Shown here: positions 17,882 through 26,823 of the stretch, one piece after another
How the letters are laid out: each line of letters opens with the position of its first letter
Numbering within the stretch: position 1 is the stretch's first letter
Assembly: GCA_964638895.1 (NCBI GenBank)
Contig: CAZWYY010000018.1
Span: 1-57,144 of the forward strand
Direction: 5' to 3'
Origin: JAFGGG01 sp964638895
GTDB lineage: Bacteria > Spirochaetota > Spirochaetia > SZUA-6 > RPPD01
Length of the DNA: 57,144 nucleotides
Notes under the pieces: generated by a model
The model's database searches: none
What the model saw: the letters and a program-made list of their open reading frames with translations, nothing else
What the model was told of the DNA's origin: nothing
Translations under genes and position numbers: made by a program

Positions 17882-18653
17882 AATCCCGGAATCACACCCA
17901 CGGCGGGTCTCCCTGCTTACCAGGGAAAAACTGATCAACGGCTTCGAACAAGGGCTGACCGCCACGGCCGGGCTGATTGCCCAGGGACGCGGCGAGGCCT
18001 TCGATTACCTGATCGGCGAGCGCACGAGCGCCGCGGCCCTGACCGCCGTCAGGGCCGCGGCCGCCCTGCTTCTGAGCGCGGAACACGCCGTGATCTCCGT
18101 AAATGGGAACGTGGCCGCTCTCACCCCGCGGGAAGTGGTGGAGCTGTCCGCGCTCACCGGCGCGGCCCTGGAGGTGAACCTGTTCTACCGCTCAAAGCAG
18201 AGGGAGGAGGCCATCGCCGGCGCCCTGCGCCGGGCCGGGGCCGGGGAGGTGCTTGGAGTGGGCAGTGCGGCCAGCGGTTCGGTCCCCAACCTGGAAAGCG
18301 AACGGCGGCACGTGGACCCGCGCGGCATAGAGCGGGCGGATGTGGTCCTGGTCTGCCTGGAGGACGGCGACCGCACCGAACACCTGGCCCAAATGGGCAA
18401 AAAGGTGATCGCCGTGGACCTGAATCCGTTCTCGCGCACCGCCCAGTACGCGCAGATCAGTATCGTGGACAACCTGGTGCGGGTGCTGCCCGCGCTCATA
18501 TCTTGTGCGCAGGACCTGCGCCGAAAAAAAATTGATACGGCGGGCTTGGAAAAAATCGTAAAAGCATATAATAATAAGACCGTGCTGGGCGCATCCATGC
18601 GTCTCATCCACAAGCGGCTGCAAACGCTTGCCAAAAAAGGAGTGTTCCTGTAA
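17871..18653 (+). CDS. 4-phosphopantoate--beta-alanine ligase (phosphopantothenate synthetase, archaeal type)
   Basis: Joins 4-phosphopantoate to beta-alanine with ATP, giving 4'-phosphopantothenate directly and bypassing PanC and pantothenate kinase. The 260-residue protein matches the archaeal family end to end: IPESHPRRVSLLTRE at the start, AQGRGEAFDYLIGERT, ISVNGNVAAL, EVNLFYRSKQREEAI, LEDGDRTEHL and DLNPFSRTAQYAQISIVDN. It overlaps the pantoate kinase by 11 bases and panB by one base, as expected for genes acting in consecutive steps. No bacterial-type panC appears in the window. A high G+C content and codon use like its neighbours argue against very recent transfer. Confidence 0.9.
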   Translation: MQHEIPESHPRRVSLLTREKLINGFEQGLTATAGLIAQGRGEAFDYLIGERTSAAALTAVRAAAALLLSAEHAVISVNGNVAALTPREVVELSALTGAALEVNLFYRSKQREEAIAGALRRAGAGEVLGVGSAASGSVPNLESERRHVDPRGIERADVVLVCLEDGDRTEHLAQMGKKVIAVDLNPFSRTAQYAQISIVDNLVRVLPALISCAQDLRRKKIDTAGLEKIVKAYNNKTVLGASMRLIHKRLQTLAKKGVFL

Positions 18654-19426
18654 TGACCTCGTTTGAACGGGAGATGAAAACCTTTAAGGGCCAAAAAAAA
18701 CTGGTGATGCTTACCGCGTATGACGCCCAGGTCGCGCATATCTTAAGCAAGGCGAACGTTGATCTTATTCTGGTGGGAGACAGCCTGGGGGTTGTATTCC
18801 AGGGCCTTAAGACCACCAAACAGGTGACCATGGACGAGATGGTCTACCACATAACCATTGTGCGCAGGGGCGCGGGCGCCAAACCCGTGATCGGCGACAT
18901 GCCGGCGGGCTCCTTTGACACGCCGGAACACGCCCTGCGCAACGCGCAGCGTTTTATGGCCGCCGGCACCGCGGCCATAAAAATAGAAGGCAACAAACCG
19001 GATATCGTACGCGCGCTGGCCGGACACGGAATTCCCGTGATGGGACACCTGGGGCTTCTGCCCCAGACCGCGGAAGCCTACCGGGTGCAGGGCAAAACCC
19101 AAGCGGACGCGCAGCGGATCATGGAAGAGGCACGGCAGCTTGACGCCGCGGGCGTCTTTGCCCTTGTGCTGGAATGCGTACCCGAAACCCTGGCCCAAAA
19201 CATCACGCGGACCGTTGCCGCGCCCACCATCGGCATCGGCGCCGGGGTACATTGCGACGGGCAGGTGCTTGTGATCAACGATATGCTGGGCATGGAGGGC
19301 GAGTATATGCCCAAGTTTGTAAAACACTACGCGGAGCTGGGCCGCATCATTGAAACAGCCGTAAATACGTTTGCGGGGGAGGTACGGGAGGGGCTTTTCC
19401 CCGATTCTTCGCATACCTATCATTAA
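18653..19426 (+). CDS. panB: 3-methyl-2-oxobutanoate hydroxymethyltransferase
   Basis: Transfers a one-carbon unit from methylenetetrahydrofolate to alpha-ketoisovalerate, forming ketopantoate, the first committed step to CoA. The 257-residue protein has MLTAYDAQVAHIL, the metal-binding VGDSLG, GDMPAGSF, MGHLGLLPQTA, FALVLECVP with the catalytic Glu, and IGIGAGVHCDGQVLV. It is translationally coupled to the ligase (one-base overlap). Ketopantoate reductase is not in this window and must be encoded elsewhere or replaced. Confidence 0.95.
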   Translation: MTSFEREMKTFKGQKKLVMLTAYDAQVAHILSKANVDLILVGDSLGVVFQGLKTTKQVTMDEMVYHITIVRRGAGAKPVIGDMPAGSFDTPEHALRNAQRFMAAGTAAIKIEGNKPDIVRALAGHGIPVMGHLGLLPQTAEAYRVQGKTQADAQRIMEEARQLDAAGVFALVLECVPETLAQNITRTVAAPTIGIGAGVHCDGQVLVINDMLGMEGEYMPKFVKHYAELGRIIETAVNTFAGEVREGLFPDSSHTYH

Positions 19427-19436
19427 GGGATACCAC

Positions 19437-20591
19437 ATGGAAAACGCCGGTCAGTCGCCGCGCCGCATAAAACGGGAGCTTAAGAGACTTCTGCAAAATG
19501 ATCACTCATACGCCGGGGGAAGCATTATGGGGTCCATGTGCACCTCTCCCCACCCCTTGGCCCGAAAAATATTCTCACGGTACATCTATAAAAACGTCGG
19601 TGATCCGGGTCTGTTCCCCGCCACCACCGAGTTGGAAGGCCGGGCCGTGGCCATGCTGGGCCGCCTGCTCTCCAATGAAACGGCCTCAGGTTTTATCCTT
19701 ACGGGCGGCAGCGAAGCCAATATCGTGGCCCTGTGGACCGCCAAACTCATGCACAAAAACAAGGGCAACGAGGTACTTGTCCCCGAATCAGCGCATTTCA
19801 GCTTCGACAAGGCCGCTTCCCTGCTTGAGCTGAAACTGACCAAGGTTCCTCTGCAAAATGATTTCACGGTTGATGTCGGCGAACTTGAAAAACGGATTAC
19901 GGCGCGCACCATCGCCATTGTGGGAATTGCGGGCACAACCCCCTTGGGCGTGGTGGACCCCATAGCCGAGCTCTCCCGGATAGCCGTGGAACACGGGCTC
20001 TACCTGCACGTGGACGCGGCCCTGGGCGGGTTCATTTTGCCCTTTCTGCCCGCACTCGGGCGGAGCGCCCCGGAGTTTGACTTCAGGCTGCCGGGGGTTT
20101 CATCGATCACCATCGATCCGCATAAGATGGGCATGTCCGTAATACCCGGCGGGGGGATTCTCTACCGCTCGGCGGAGTTGGCCGCCACGGTTCACGTGGT
20201 AGTCCCCTACCTGGCGGGCGGCGAGACCGCGCAGGCAACCGTGGTGGGAACGCGCTCCGGGGCCTCGGTGCTGGCCGCCTGGGCCATGCTCAGGCATCTG
20301 GGCCGCAGGGGCTACACGAAGGTGGTGAAGCGCTGTATGGAGAATACCGCTTTTCTGGCGCAGGGTATACGCGAGATCGACGGCCTCTTCCTGCCCTGTG
20401 ATCCGGTGCTTAACGTGGTGGGTGTGGCCTCACGGAAACTCCCGGTGCATGAGCTGGCCGCGCGCCTGCGCACCGGGGGATGGGCGCTTTCCCTTTTTCC
20501 TGAACACATCAGGGTGGTATGCATGCCCCATGTAAGGCGCGCCCATATCCGCCGGTTTTTGGCTGACTGCCGCGCCGTGCTTCATGAATGA
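19437..20591 (+). CDS. mfnA: MfnA-type PLP decarboxylase, probable aspartate decarboxylase making beta-alanine
   Basis: A group II pyridoxal-phosphate decarboxylase of 384 residues. The PLP lysine is Lys230 in TIDPHKMGMS, and GSEANIVALW and HVDAALGG are other cofactor-site motifs. I start it at ATG 19437, where AAGGGA (19425-19430) gives a seven-base spacing; a longer frame upstream overlaps panB and lacks support. In methanogens MfnA decarboxylates tyrosine for methanofuran, while thermococcal homologues decarboxylate aspartate for CoA. Its position after the beta-alanine-using ligase and panB favours aspartate. Sequence alone does not settle the substrate. Its end overlaps the convergent HD-GYP gene by 10 bases. 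Confidence 0.85.
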   Translation: MENAGQSPRRIKRELKRLLQNDHSYAGGSIMGSMCTSPHPLARKIFSRYIYKNVGDPGLFPATTELEGRAVAMLGRLLSNETASGFILTGGSEANIVALWTAKLMHKNKGNEVLVPESAHFSFDKAASLLELKLTKVPLQNDFTVDVGELEKRITARTIAIVGIAGTTPLGVVDPIAELSRIAVEHGLYLHVDAALGGFILPFLPALGRSAPEFDFRLPGVSSITIDPHKMGMSVIPGGGILYRSAELAATVHVVVPYLAGGETAQATVVGTRSGASVLAAWAMLRHLGRRGYTKVVKRCMENTAFLAQGIREIDGLFLPCDPVLNVVGVASRKLPVHELAARLRTGGWALSLFPEHIRVVCMPHVRRAHIRRFLADCRAVLHE

Positions 20592-21661
20592 TCGTCGAAT
20601 CTTTCCTTGATTTTACTGAATTGGGAATGGATTTTCATAAACACATCTACAACTTCAGGATCGAAAGATTTACCCTTTTCGCCGGTAATAATCTTGACCG
20701 CCTCTTCGTGCGACACCCCCTCTTTATAGGGCCGATGAGAAACCAGGGCATCGTACACGTCACACAGGGCGATCAGGCGGGCGGAAAGCGGGATCTTCTC
20801 GCCGTACAGGCCCGCGGGATACCCGCTGCCGTCCCATTTTTCATGATGAGACATGGCGATCTCCCTGCCCAGGCTCAAAATATCCTTTTTCCCCTTAAAG
20901 ACCTCTAAGGCCTTTCCCACAATCAATGTATGTTTTTTCACCCGTTCGTATTCTTCCGCGGTGAGTTTGTCGGGTTTCAACAGGATAGTATCGGCCACGC
21001 TGACCTTGCCAATGTCATGCAGAACCGAGGCGATGGCGATATCCTCGATATATTTTTCGTTCAGGTGAGTATCGCGCTCCTTATACACCACGTAATACTT
21101 GGCTGCCAGGGCCCTGGCATAATGCTCGATACGCTCAAGGTGCTTACCCGTGGAATGGTCGTGGATTTCCACAAGTTTGGCCAGGCTGTAAATGGTATCC
21201 TTGGTTTCTATCTTCATTTCCTTGATGATCTTGAACAGGGTGGCGATATAATACTCCCTGTTTTTCACCGCGCGGATTATCTCCGTACGATCCCTCACTA
21301 TGCCCACCACAAGCGGGGTTTCGCGCAGGGTAAAGAACATCATCTTTAATTCAAAATGCCTTTTTTCCCGTTCATGGTCGGTATACTCAAAATAAAACTC
21401 ACTCAGGCGCCTCTGGCCTCCGAACAATTGTTTCAAGGCCTTTTTGATTTTAGGGGAGTCGATTACCTTCAGCAGATTGTATTCCTTGAAGTTCTGATAG
21501 TCCATATGGAACATGCCGCAGAAGATGGGGTTGACAAAGGTAAAATTCGCCTGGTTGTTAATCTCGAATATGCCGTCAAAACTGGCCTCCACAATCGCGT
21601 TCAGTTTGCCGTGCTCGGCGCACAAAATCTCGATTGTGGTAAGCATTTCGTCTCTTTCCAT
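20582..21661 (-). CDS. PAS and HD-GYP domain protein, probable cyclic-di-GMP phosphodiesterase
   Basis: 359 residues from ATG 21659-21661, which has AGGGAG in front; an in-frame extension to 21712 adds an unlikely Cys-rich leader. Residues about 15-125 form a PAS sensor (FDGIFEINNQANFTFVNP). Residues about 145-350 form an HD-GYP domain with HDIGKVSVADTIL, HHEKWDGSGYPAGL and ALCDVYDALVSHRPYK. The metal-binding HD and the GYP loop are intact, so hydrolysis of cyclic-di-GMP is likely. There is no receiver or membrane segment, so the PAS domain presumably senses a cytoplasmic signal. It is convergent with the riboflavin/CoA operon and functionally unrelated. Confidence 0.9.
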   Translation of the reverse strand: MERDEMLTTIEILCAEHGKLNAIVEASFDGIFEINNQANFTFVNPIFCGMFHMDYQNFKEYNLLKVIDSPKIKKALKQLFGGQRRLSEFYFEYTDHEREKRHFELKMMFFTLRETPLVVGIVRDRTEIIRAVKNREYYIATLFKIIKEMKIETKDTIYSLAKLVEIHDHSTGKHLERIEHYARALAAKYYVVYKERDTHLNEKYIEDIAIASVLHDIGKVSVADTILLKPDKLTAEEYERVKKHTLIVGKALEVFKGKKDILSLGREIAMSHHEKWDGSGYPAGLYGEKIPLSARLIALCDVYDALVSHRPYKEGVSHEEAVKIITGEKGKSFDPEVVDVFMKIHSQFSKIKERFDDHS

Positions 21662-21822
21662 GGCTCTCCCTATACATATTAACGGACAGTTTGCCAAAAA
21701 GCAAACCAACAATTTGTGTAATTTTTATTTTACCCGCCGGCGCAAATAGCCGGCAACAATTTTTATTTCGGCTTGACTATTTATACCAACCCATTTATAT
21801 TTCCAATATTCAAGGAGTAAAA

Positions 21823-22173
21823 ATGATAAAGCTCGACTTCGGCAAACTTGACGGTTTGGTACCGGCTATCGCCCAGGACTATGAAACCAATGAAATTCTC
21901 ATGCAGGCCTATATGGACGAAGACGCCTGGCGGATGACCCTGGAAACCGGCATCGCCCACTATCACAGCAGGTCGCGCAATACGCTGTGGAAAAAGGGAG
22001 AAACCTCCGGGAATATTCAAATTGTAAAGGAAATCAGGGTGGATTGCGACAATGATTGCGTGCTGCTGCGAATCATCCAAAAGGGCGGTATCGCCTGCCA
22101 CACGGGTAACAGAAGCTGTTTCTACCGGGTGGTAAAGGACGGGCTGTTGGTTGAGGATATACAAAAGGATTAG
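21823..22173 (+). CDS. hisI: Phosphoribosyl-AMP cyclohydrolase
   Basis: Third step of histidine synthesis, opening the adenine ring of phosphoribosyl-AMP. ATG 21823 follows AAGGAG (21812-21817); a longer frame from 21691 is unsupported. The 116 residues hold the whole enzyme: EILMQAYMDEDAW, HYHSRSRNTLWKKGETSGN, the metal site VDCDNDC and GGIACHTGNRSCFYR. It is the monofunctional form, with no HisE domain. hisG follows after 17 bases, so the two are co-transcribed; the other his genes are outside the window. Confidence 0.95.
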   Translation: MIKLDFGKLDGLVPAIAQDYETNEILMQAYMDEDAWRMTLETGIAHYHSRSRNTLWKKGETSGNIQIVKEIRVDCDNDCVLLRIIQKGGIACHTGNRSCFYRVVKDGLLVEDIQKD

Positions 22174-22190
22174 CCGGGGGGAGTATAATC

Positions 22191-23090
22191 ATGCCAAAAA
22201 ACATATTAAAAATCGGGATACCCAAGGGCAGCCTGGAAAACGCCACCATTGAGCTTTTCGGCAAGGCGGGCTGGAGAATCACGGTTTCTTCCCGGAACTA
22301 CTTTCCGGCCATTGATGACGGGGAGCTTTCCTGCGCCCTGGTGCGCGCCCAGGAGATGTCGCGCTACGTTGAGATGGGCACCCTGGACATGGGTCTTACG
22401 GGGATCGACTGGGTGTTGGAAAACGAATCCGACGTTGAGGTGGTGGCCGACCTGATATACTCCAAGGTCAGCACCAATAAGGCCCGCTGGGTGTTAGCAG
22501 TGCCCAATGATTCCGAAATACACTCCATCGAAGACTGTAAAAACAAGCGTATTTCCACGGAACTGGTAAACTTTACCCGCAAGTATTTTCAGGAAAGAAA
22601 CGTCCCGGTGGACATCGAGTTTTCCTGGGGAGCCACCGAGGCCAAGGTGGTGGAAGGCCTGGTTGACGGTATTGTGGAGGTCACTGAAACAGGCAGCACC
22701 ATCAGGGCCCACAGCCTGAAAATAATTCATACGCTCTTAGAGACAAACACCAAACTGATCGCCAACAAAAAAAGCGTGCAGGACCCTTGGAAACGCTCCA
22801 AAATACGCCAGATAGCCCTGCTGCTGCAGGGGGCGCTGAACGCCGAAAACATGGTGGGCCTGAAGATGAACATACCAAAAAACAGGCTTGAGGCGATCAT
22901 GAAAATTCTTCCCAGCATCACCGCCCCCACCATCTCGGCCCTGCACGACCCGCAGTGGGTTTCCGCGGAAACCGTGATCACCGAATCCATCGTCAGGGAG
23001 ATCATCCCCAGGCTGATCTCTGAGGGCGCGGACGGCATAGTCGAATACCCATTGAATAAAATCGTGTGCAAAAAAGACGCCATAGATTGA
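22191..23090 (+). CDS. hisG: ATP phosphoribosyltransferase, long form
   Basis: Commits ATP and PRPP to histidine synthesis. At 299 residues it is the long form: two catalytic domains (about 1-215, with IGIPKGSLENATIELFGKAGW and the PRPP loop EVTETGSTIRA) followed by the C-terminal regulatory domain (about 225-295) that binds histidine. A separate HisZ subunit is therefore not needed. The ribosome site GGGGGAG lies just before ATG 22191. Its last 25 bases overlap the likely start of the carboxypeptidase gene. Confidence 0.95.
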   Translation: MPKNILKIGIPKGSLENATIELFGKAGWRITVSSRNYFPAIDDGELSCALVRAQEMSRYVEMGTLDMGLTGIDWVLENESDVEVVADLIYSKVSTNKARWVLAVPNDSEIHSIEDCKNKRISTELVNFTRKYFQERNVPVDIEFSWGATEAKVVEGLVDGIVEVTETGSTIRAHSLKIIHTLLETNTKLIANKKSVQDPWKRSKIRQIALLLQGALNAENMVGLKMNIPKNRLEAIMKILPSITAPTISALHDPQWVSAETVITESIVREIIPRLISEGADGIVEYPLNKIVCKKDAID

Positions 23091-24169
23091 GCCGGGGCCT
23101 TATAACCCGGGCGCGGCTGCCGGCAGCGGGCCTGCTTTTTTTTACGCTTTTTTCATGCGCCGCGTTTCATGATCTCTCCGCTGTTTTTTCCGGTTATCCC
23201 GATCTTGCCGGCGTTGAGCTGTTCTTAAAGCAGGAATGCGCCGCCTACCCCCGGTTGGCCGAACTTTACGCGCTGGGGGTCACGGCGCAAAGCAGAACCA
23301 TATGGGCGCTGCGTCTAAGCGGCACAGGCTCGGGCCTCAACCCCGACCCTGCGCCGGCCGATAGTAATAAACCGCGGTTGCTGTTCACCGCGCTCACGCA
23401 CAGCGACGAATGGATCTCCCCGCCGGCCGTGCTGTACACAATCCATATGCTGGTAAGCGGTTATGATCATGATGCCGAAATCCGGCGGATCCTGGATAAT
23501 GCCGAACTCTGGTTTGTACCGGTGGTGAATCCCGACGGGTATGCCTACGCCCGCGAAACCGACCGCGCCTGGCGGAAAAACCGGGCCGTTCATGGGGAAC
23601 ACGCCGTGGGCGTGGACATCAACCGCAACTTCGATTTTATGTGGAACGCGCGGGGCGGGTTCAGCCGTGATCCGGATTCCCGCTTCTACATGGGTCCGGG
23701 GCCCGCTTCCGAGCCCGAAACGCGCGCCCTGCAGGACCTGGCCGCGCGCATGTTCTTCACGGCGGCCGTCGATGTACACAGTTACGGCCGACGCATCCTT
23801 TTCCCCTGGGGGCACACGCGCACTCCGTGCGCCCTGGACCGGCTTTTCCGCGCGCTGGCCGCTGATATGGCCGGCGCGATTTCGGCCGGGGGCGGGGGCT
23901 CTTACACCCCGTCACGGATGAGCCGGATTTACCCGGCCGGGCTGCCCACGGGCACACTCATGGATTACCTGTACGGCACCTACGGTACGGTTGCGTTTAC
24001 CATTGAGCTCCCCCCTGATTCAGCGGCGCAGGGGGGTGTAAACCCGCCCCCGGCAGAACTCCCCGCCGCGGGCAGGGATCTTTATTGCGTGGTTCGGTTT
24101 TTAAGCACGTGGGTTATTACACATGGAAACACCCGTACGGATCGGCTGAAAACAAGCCGCCCGAAGTAG
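23066..24169 (+). CDS. M14-family zinc carboxypeptidase, predicted lipoprotein
   Basis: 367 residues with a signal peptide ending in the lipobox-like LFSC, so it probably acts at the envelope. The zinc-carboxypeptidase pattern is complete: HSDEW holds the first two zinc ligands (HxxE), the substrate-binding Arg lies in DINRNFDF, DVHSYG holds the third ligand, and FTIELPP supplies the catalytic Glu. It would remove C-terminal residues from peptides, possibly peptidoglycan stems. GTG 23066 lies inside hisG; a TTG at 23087 is an alternative, and neither has a clear ribosome site. The overlap makes co-transcription with hisIG possible, but there is no pathway link. Confidence 0.85.
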   Translation: MQKRRHRLSRGLITRARLPAAGLLFFTLFSCAAFHDLSAVFSGYPDLAGVELFLKQECAAYPRLAELYALGVTAQSRTIWALRLSGTGSGLNPDPAPADSNKPRLLFTALTHSDEWISPPAVLYTIHMLVSGYDHDAEIRRILDNAELWFVPVVNPDGYAYARETDRAWRKNRAVHGEHAVGVDINRNFDFMWNARGGFSRDPDSRFYMGPGPASEPETRALQDLAARMFFTAAVDVHSYGRRILFPWGHTRTPCALDRLFRALAADMAGAISAGGGGSYTPSRMSRIYPAGLPTGTLMDYLYGTYGTVAFTIELPPDSAAQGGVNPPPAELPAAGRDLYCVVRFLSTWVITHGNTRTDRLKTSRPK

Positions 24170-24245
24170 CAGAGGCTGCCGACCTCGGACGGCACCGGAT
24201 GCGCGGACACCTTGGATATCCGCCATGGAAAGACGTATACTTATT

Positions 24246-24761
24246 TTATTTTTCTTTTTGTTTATCTTCTCCTACGCTTACAGCGGTGCTGCTCACGGCC
24301 TCGAATTCTTCGTCTGAAAATATTTTATCGATGTCAAGAATGATCACGAACTCCTCGCCGACCTTGCCCACACCCTGGATAAACTCTATGTCTACCTTGG
24401 TACCCAGATAAGGTGAGGGCTCAATCTGGTCCGGCTCAAGGTTGATGACCTCCTTTACCGCGTCGGCCATGGCGCCGATAACCTTGACCTCATTGTCTAT
24501 GGCTACTTCCATCACAATAATGCAGGTATGAATTGTCTCTTCAGTATCGCCCATCCCGAACTTATATTTTAAATCCACTACCGGGACAACACTTCCACGC
24601 AGGTTGATGACCCCGCGCATAAAACGCGGGGTCTTAGGTACTTTTGTAATTTTGGTGAGTTCCAAAACCTCTTTCACCTTCAATACGTCAAGGGCGTATA
24701 CTTCCTGCATGATGTTGAATGTGAGGTAGGTGGCTAATTTATTTAACACTTCCGTACCCAT
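24246..24761 (-). CDS. cheW: Chemotaxis coupling protein CheW
   Basis: 171-residue scaffold that links chemoreceptors to the CheA kinase. It has the CheW hallmarks KVPKTPRFMRGVINLRGSVV and VPVVDLKYKFG, then VNLEPDQIEP-like spacing and DIDKIFS near the end. There is an acidic-basic tail but no extra domain. It starts 19 bases after the stop of the chemoreceptor gene on the same strand, so the pair probably forms one unit. CheA and CheY are not in the window. Confidence in the family is high; which receptor it serves is inferred from position. Confidence 0.93.
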   Translation of the reverse strand: MGTEVLNKLATYLTFNIMQEVYALDVLKVKEVLELTKITKVPKTPRFMRGVINLRGSVVPVVDLKYKFGMGDTEETIHTCIIVMEVAIDNEVKVIGAMADAVKEVINLEPDQIEPSPYLGTKVDIEFIQGVGKVGEEFVIILDIDKIFSDEEFEAVSSTAVSVGEDKQKEK

Positions 24762-24780
24762 CTTCTTTCTCCTTTACAGA

Positions 24781-26604
24781 TTAATATTTTTCAAAATCGG
24801 CGTCGATCTTATCGTGCTTATCCTCTTCCATTTTTATGTCGACGCCTTTTTCTTTTTCATCCGCTTGAGGCTTTTTTCCATGCGGTGACGGCAGCGTATG
24901 CTCCGCGACCGTTGCCGGGTGCTGCATGTTTTTAATATGCCCTATGGAGAGATTATGATGGTGCGGAAAGGCGGCTTTTTGCACGGGCGTGGCCAACTCC
25001 AGCTTTTTGCTGCTTCCACTGCCGTTTCCGTTGGTTTTAAAGAACGAGATCACGGCCTGTAACTGCTCGGCCTGGCTGGAAAGCTCTTCGGCCATGGACG
25101 CCATCTCTTCGGAGGCGGAGGCGTTCTGTTGAATAACCGTGTCCAACTGCATAATCGCCTTGTTTATCTGCTCGGTACCTGATTTCTGTTCGCCGCTGGC
25201 CGCGCTGATCTCCTGTACCAGTTCCGAAGTTTTCTGAATATCGGGCACAATGCGCACCAGAAGCTCACCGGCGCTTTCCGCTATGGAAACGCTGGATTTG
25301 GACAACTCGCTGATCTCCCCCGCCGCCTTCTGGCTGCGCTCGGCCAGTTTCCTCACCTCCGCGGCCACTACGGCAAACCCTTTGCCGTGTTCGCCGGCAC
25401 GGGCCGCTTCAATCGCCGCGTTCAAGGCCAGGAGGTTTGTCTGCCCCGCAATCTCTTCGATAATCGATATCTTGTCCGCTATTTCCTTCATGGCCTCCAC
25501 CGTCTTGGAAACAGCCTCACCGCCCTTGGCCGCGTCTTCCGCCGCTTTCAGGGCGATCTTTTCGGTCTGCATGGCATTATCCGCGTTCTGGCGGATATTG
25601 GCCCCCATTTCCTCAATAGAAGACGAAACCTCCTCGGCCGAGGCGGCCTGCTCGGTGGCGCCCTGCGACAACTGCTGGGCCGTGGAACTCATCTCCTGGC
25701 TGCCGGATGATACATTGTCCGACGCACTAATCACGTTCTTAACAATTGAGGTCAGGTTGACGATCATGTTCTTAATGGCGGCAAACACCCCGCTCTCGGT
25801 TTTCCGCTGGCTTTCCAACTTCATGGTCAGGTCACCCTCGGACACCTGCTTGGCCAGGTTCTCAATATACCACGGCTCCCCGCCCAACTGGGTCAACAGG
25901 CTCCTGGTAATAAAGATACCCAGTGAAAGCCCGATAAACAACGCGAACACACTGATTACGATCATGCCCATTAAGGCTGCTTGTTCGTTCTGATCCGCGG
26001 TAATCAGGGAGTCCTCGGTGAACTTCTCCACCCCTTTCAGAAACTCCTCGATTTCGGTATCCAATTGAGTATCCTGCTCATCTATTTTCGCGGCCAGTTT
26101 TTCCGCCTCGGCAAGCTGGCCTTTGGCGATAAAACCGAACGCGCTCTCCACCGCATCATCAAAATCCGAGTGCTCTTTTTTGATGGTCTCCAATTGATCG
26201 ATTACCTTTTTGTACTCTTCCCTTGCGGCTTGATTCTGAACCTTTTTATACGCCGCCTGCGCCAGGTCTTCCGCGGTTTTCAGGTTTTCATCCACAAGTT
26301 TCATATATTTGTTGAAGTTTTCTTCGGCCTTGCTGATCTCCGCGCTGTGGTCTTCGGCGGTGGAAGTAACCCCGGCGAAACGGAAGGCCTGTTCAAGGGC
26401 AATCGCCTGTTCCAATTTGTAATTGTCAACAGTTGTGATATATTCGGTAAGCGGGATGTCCTCATCGGCGATCTGCTGCATCTCATTACCGATCCCCACC
26501 ATCATTATTATACCGAAAATACTGGCCACGGCCAGCAGGACGATAATAATAATGATCGTACCCAATATTTTAGTACCTATTTTCATTTTTTTTAAGCCTG
26601 CCAT
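24781..26604 (-). CDS. Methyl-accepting chemotaxis protein
   Basis: 607-residue membrane receptor. Transmembrane segments are at about 13-36 and 208-232, flanking a helical, Glu/Lys-rich periplasmic domain of about 170 residues of the four-helix-bundle type. A HAMP region follows, then the cytoplasmic coiled coil with the conserved hairpin tip EIAGQTNLLALNAAIEAARA and GFAVVAAEVRKLAERS. The C-terminal 70 residues are a charged, His-rich tail without the NWETF receptor-methylation tether. The ligand cannot be told. It forms an operon with the following cheW. A 219-base A+T-rich gap (26605-26823) separates it from the response regulator, with no clear promoter visible. Confidence 0.93.
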   Translation of the reverse strand: MAGLKKMKIGTKILGTIIIIIVLLAVASIFGIIMMVGIGNEMQQIADEDIPLTEYITTVDNYKLEQAIALEQAFRFAGVTSTAEDHSAEISKAEENFNKYMKLVDENLKTAEDLAQAAYKKVQNQAAREEYKKVIDQLETIKKEHSDFDDAVESAFGFIAKGQLAEAEKLAAKIDEQDTQLDTEIEEFLKGVEKFTEDSLITADQNEQAALMGMIVISVFALFIGLSLGIFITRSLLTQLGGEPWYIENLAKQVSEGDLTMKLESQRKTESGVFAAIKNMIVNLTSIVKNVISASDNVSSGSQEMSSTAQQLSQGATEQAASAEEVSSSIEEMGANIRQNADNAMQTEKIALKAAEDAAKGGEAVSKTVEAMKEIADKISIIEEIAGQTNLLALNAAIEAARAGEHGKGFAVVAAEVRKLAERSQKAAGEISELSKSSVSIAESAGELLVRIVPDIQKTSELVQEISAASGEQKSGTEQINKAIMQLDTVIQQNASASEEMASMAEELSSQAEQLQAVISFFKTNGNGSGSSKKLELATPVQKAAFPHHHNLSIGHIKNMQHPATVAEHTLPSPHGKKPQADEKEKGVDIKMEEDKHDKIDADFEKY

Positions 26605-26823
26605 ATCTTATCTCCTTTTAAAATTATGTACATATGCTTACCCGGCGGGTGTATCCGCCATTCCCCGACTGATCGTTTTAACCCCCTTTCATTTTATATT
26701 TTGACCAATTCTTCCAATTTCTCTATTTACTCTTAAAAAGTGTATAACAGGCGGGACGGTTTACAATCATGAGAACTATTAAGTTACACGTATATTTTTA
26801 TGAAAACCGTATGGTGAGAACCA

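Noticed and set aside
21823..23090. Full histidine operon
   Set aside because: Only hisI and hisG are present; the downstream gene is a carboxypeptidase.
25250..26595. Long plus-strand frames within the chemoreceptor gene
   Set aside because: They are antisense shadows of the helical receptor sequence.
26605..26823. Sigma-28-type promoter for the chemoreceptor gene
   Set aside because: TAAA and GCGGATAC elements are present on the minus strand but their spacing is three bases too long, so the match is not convincing.
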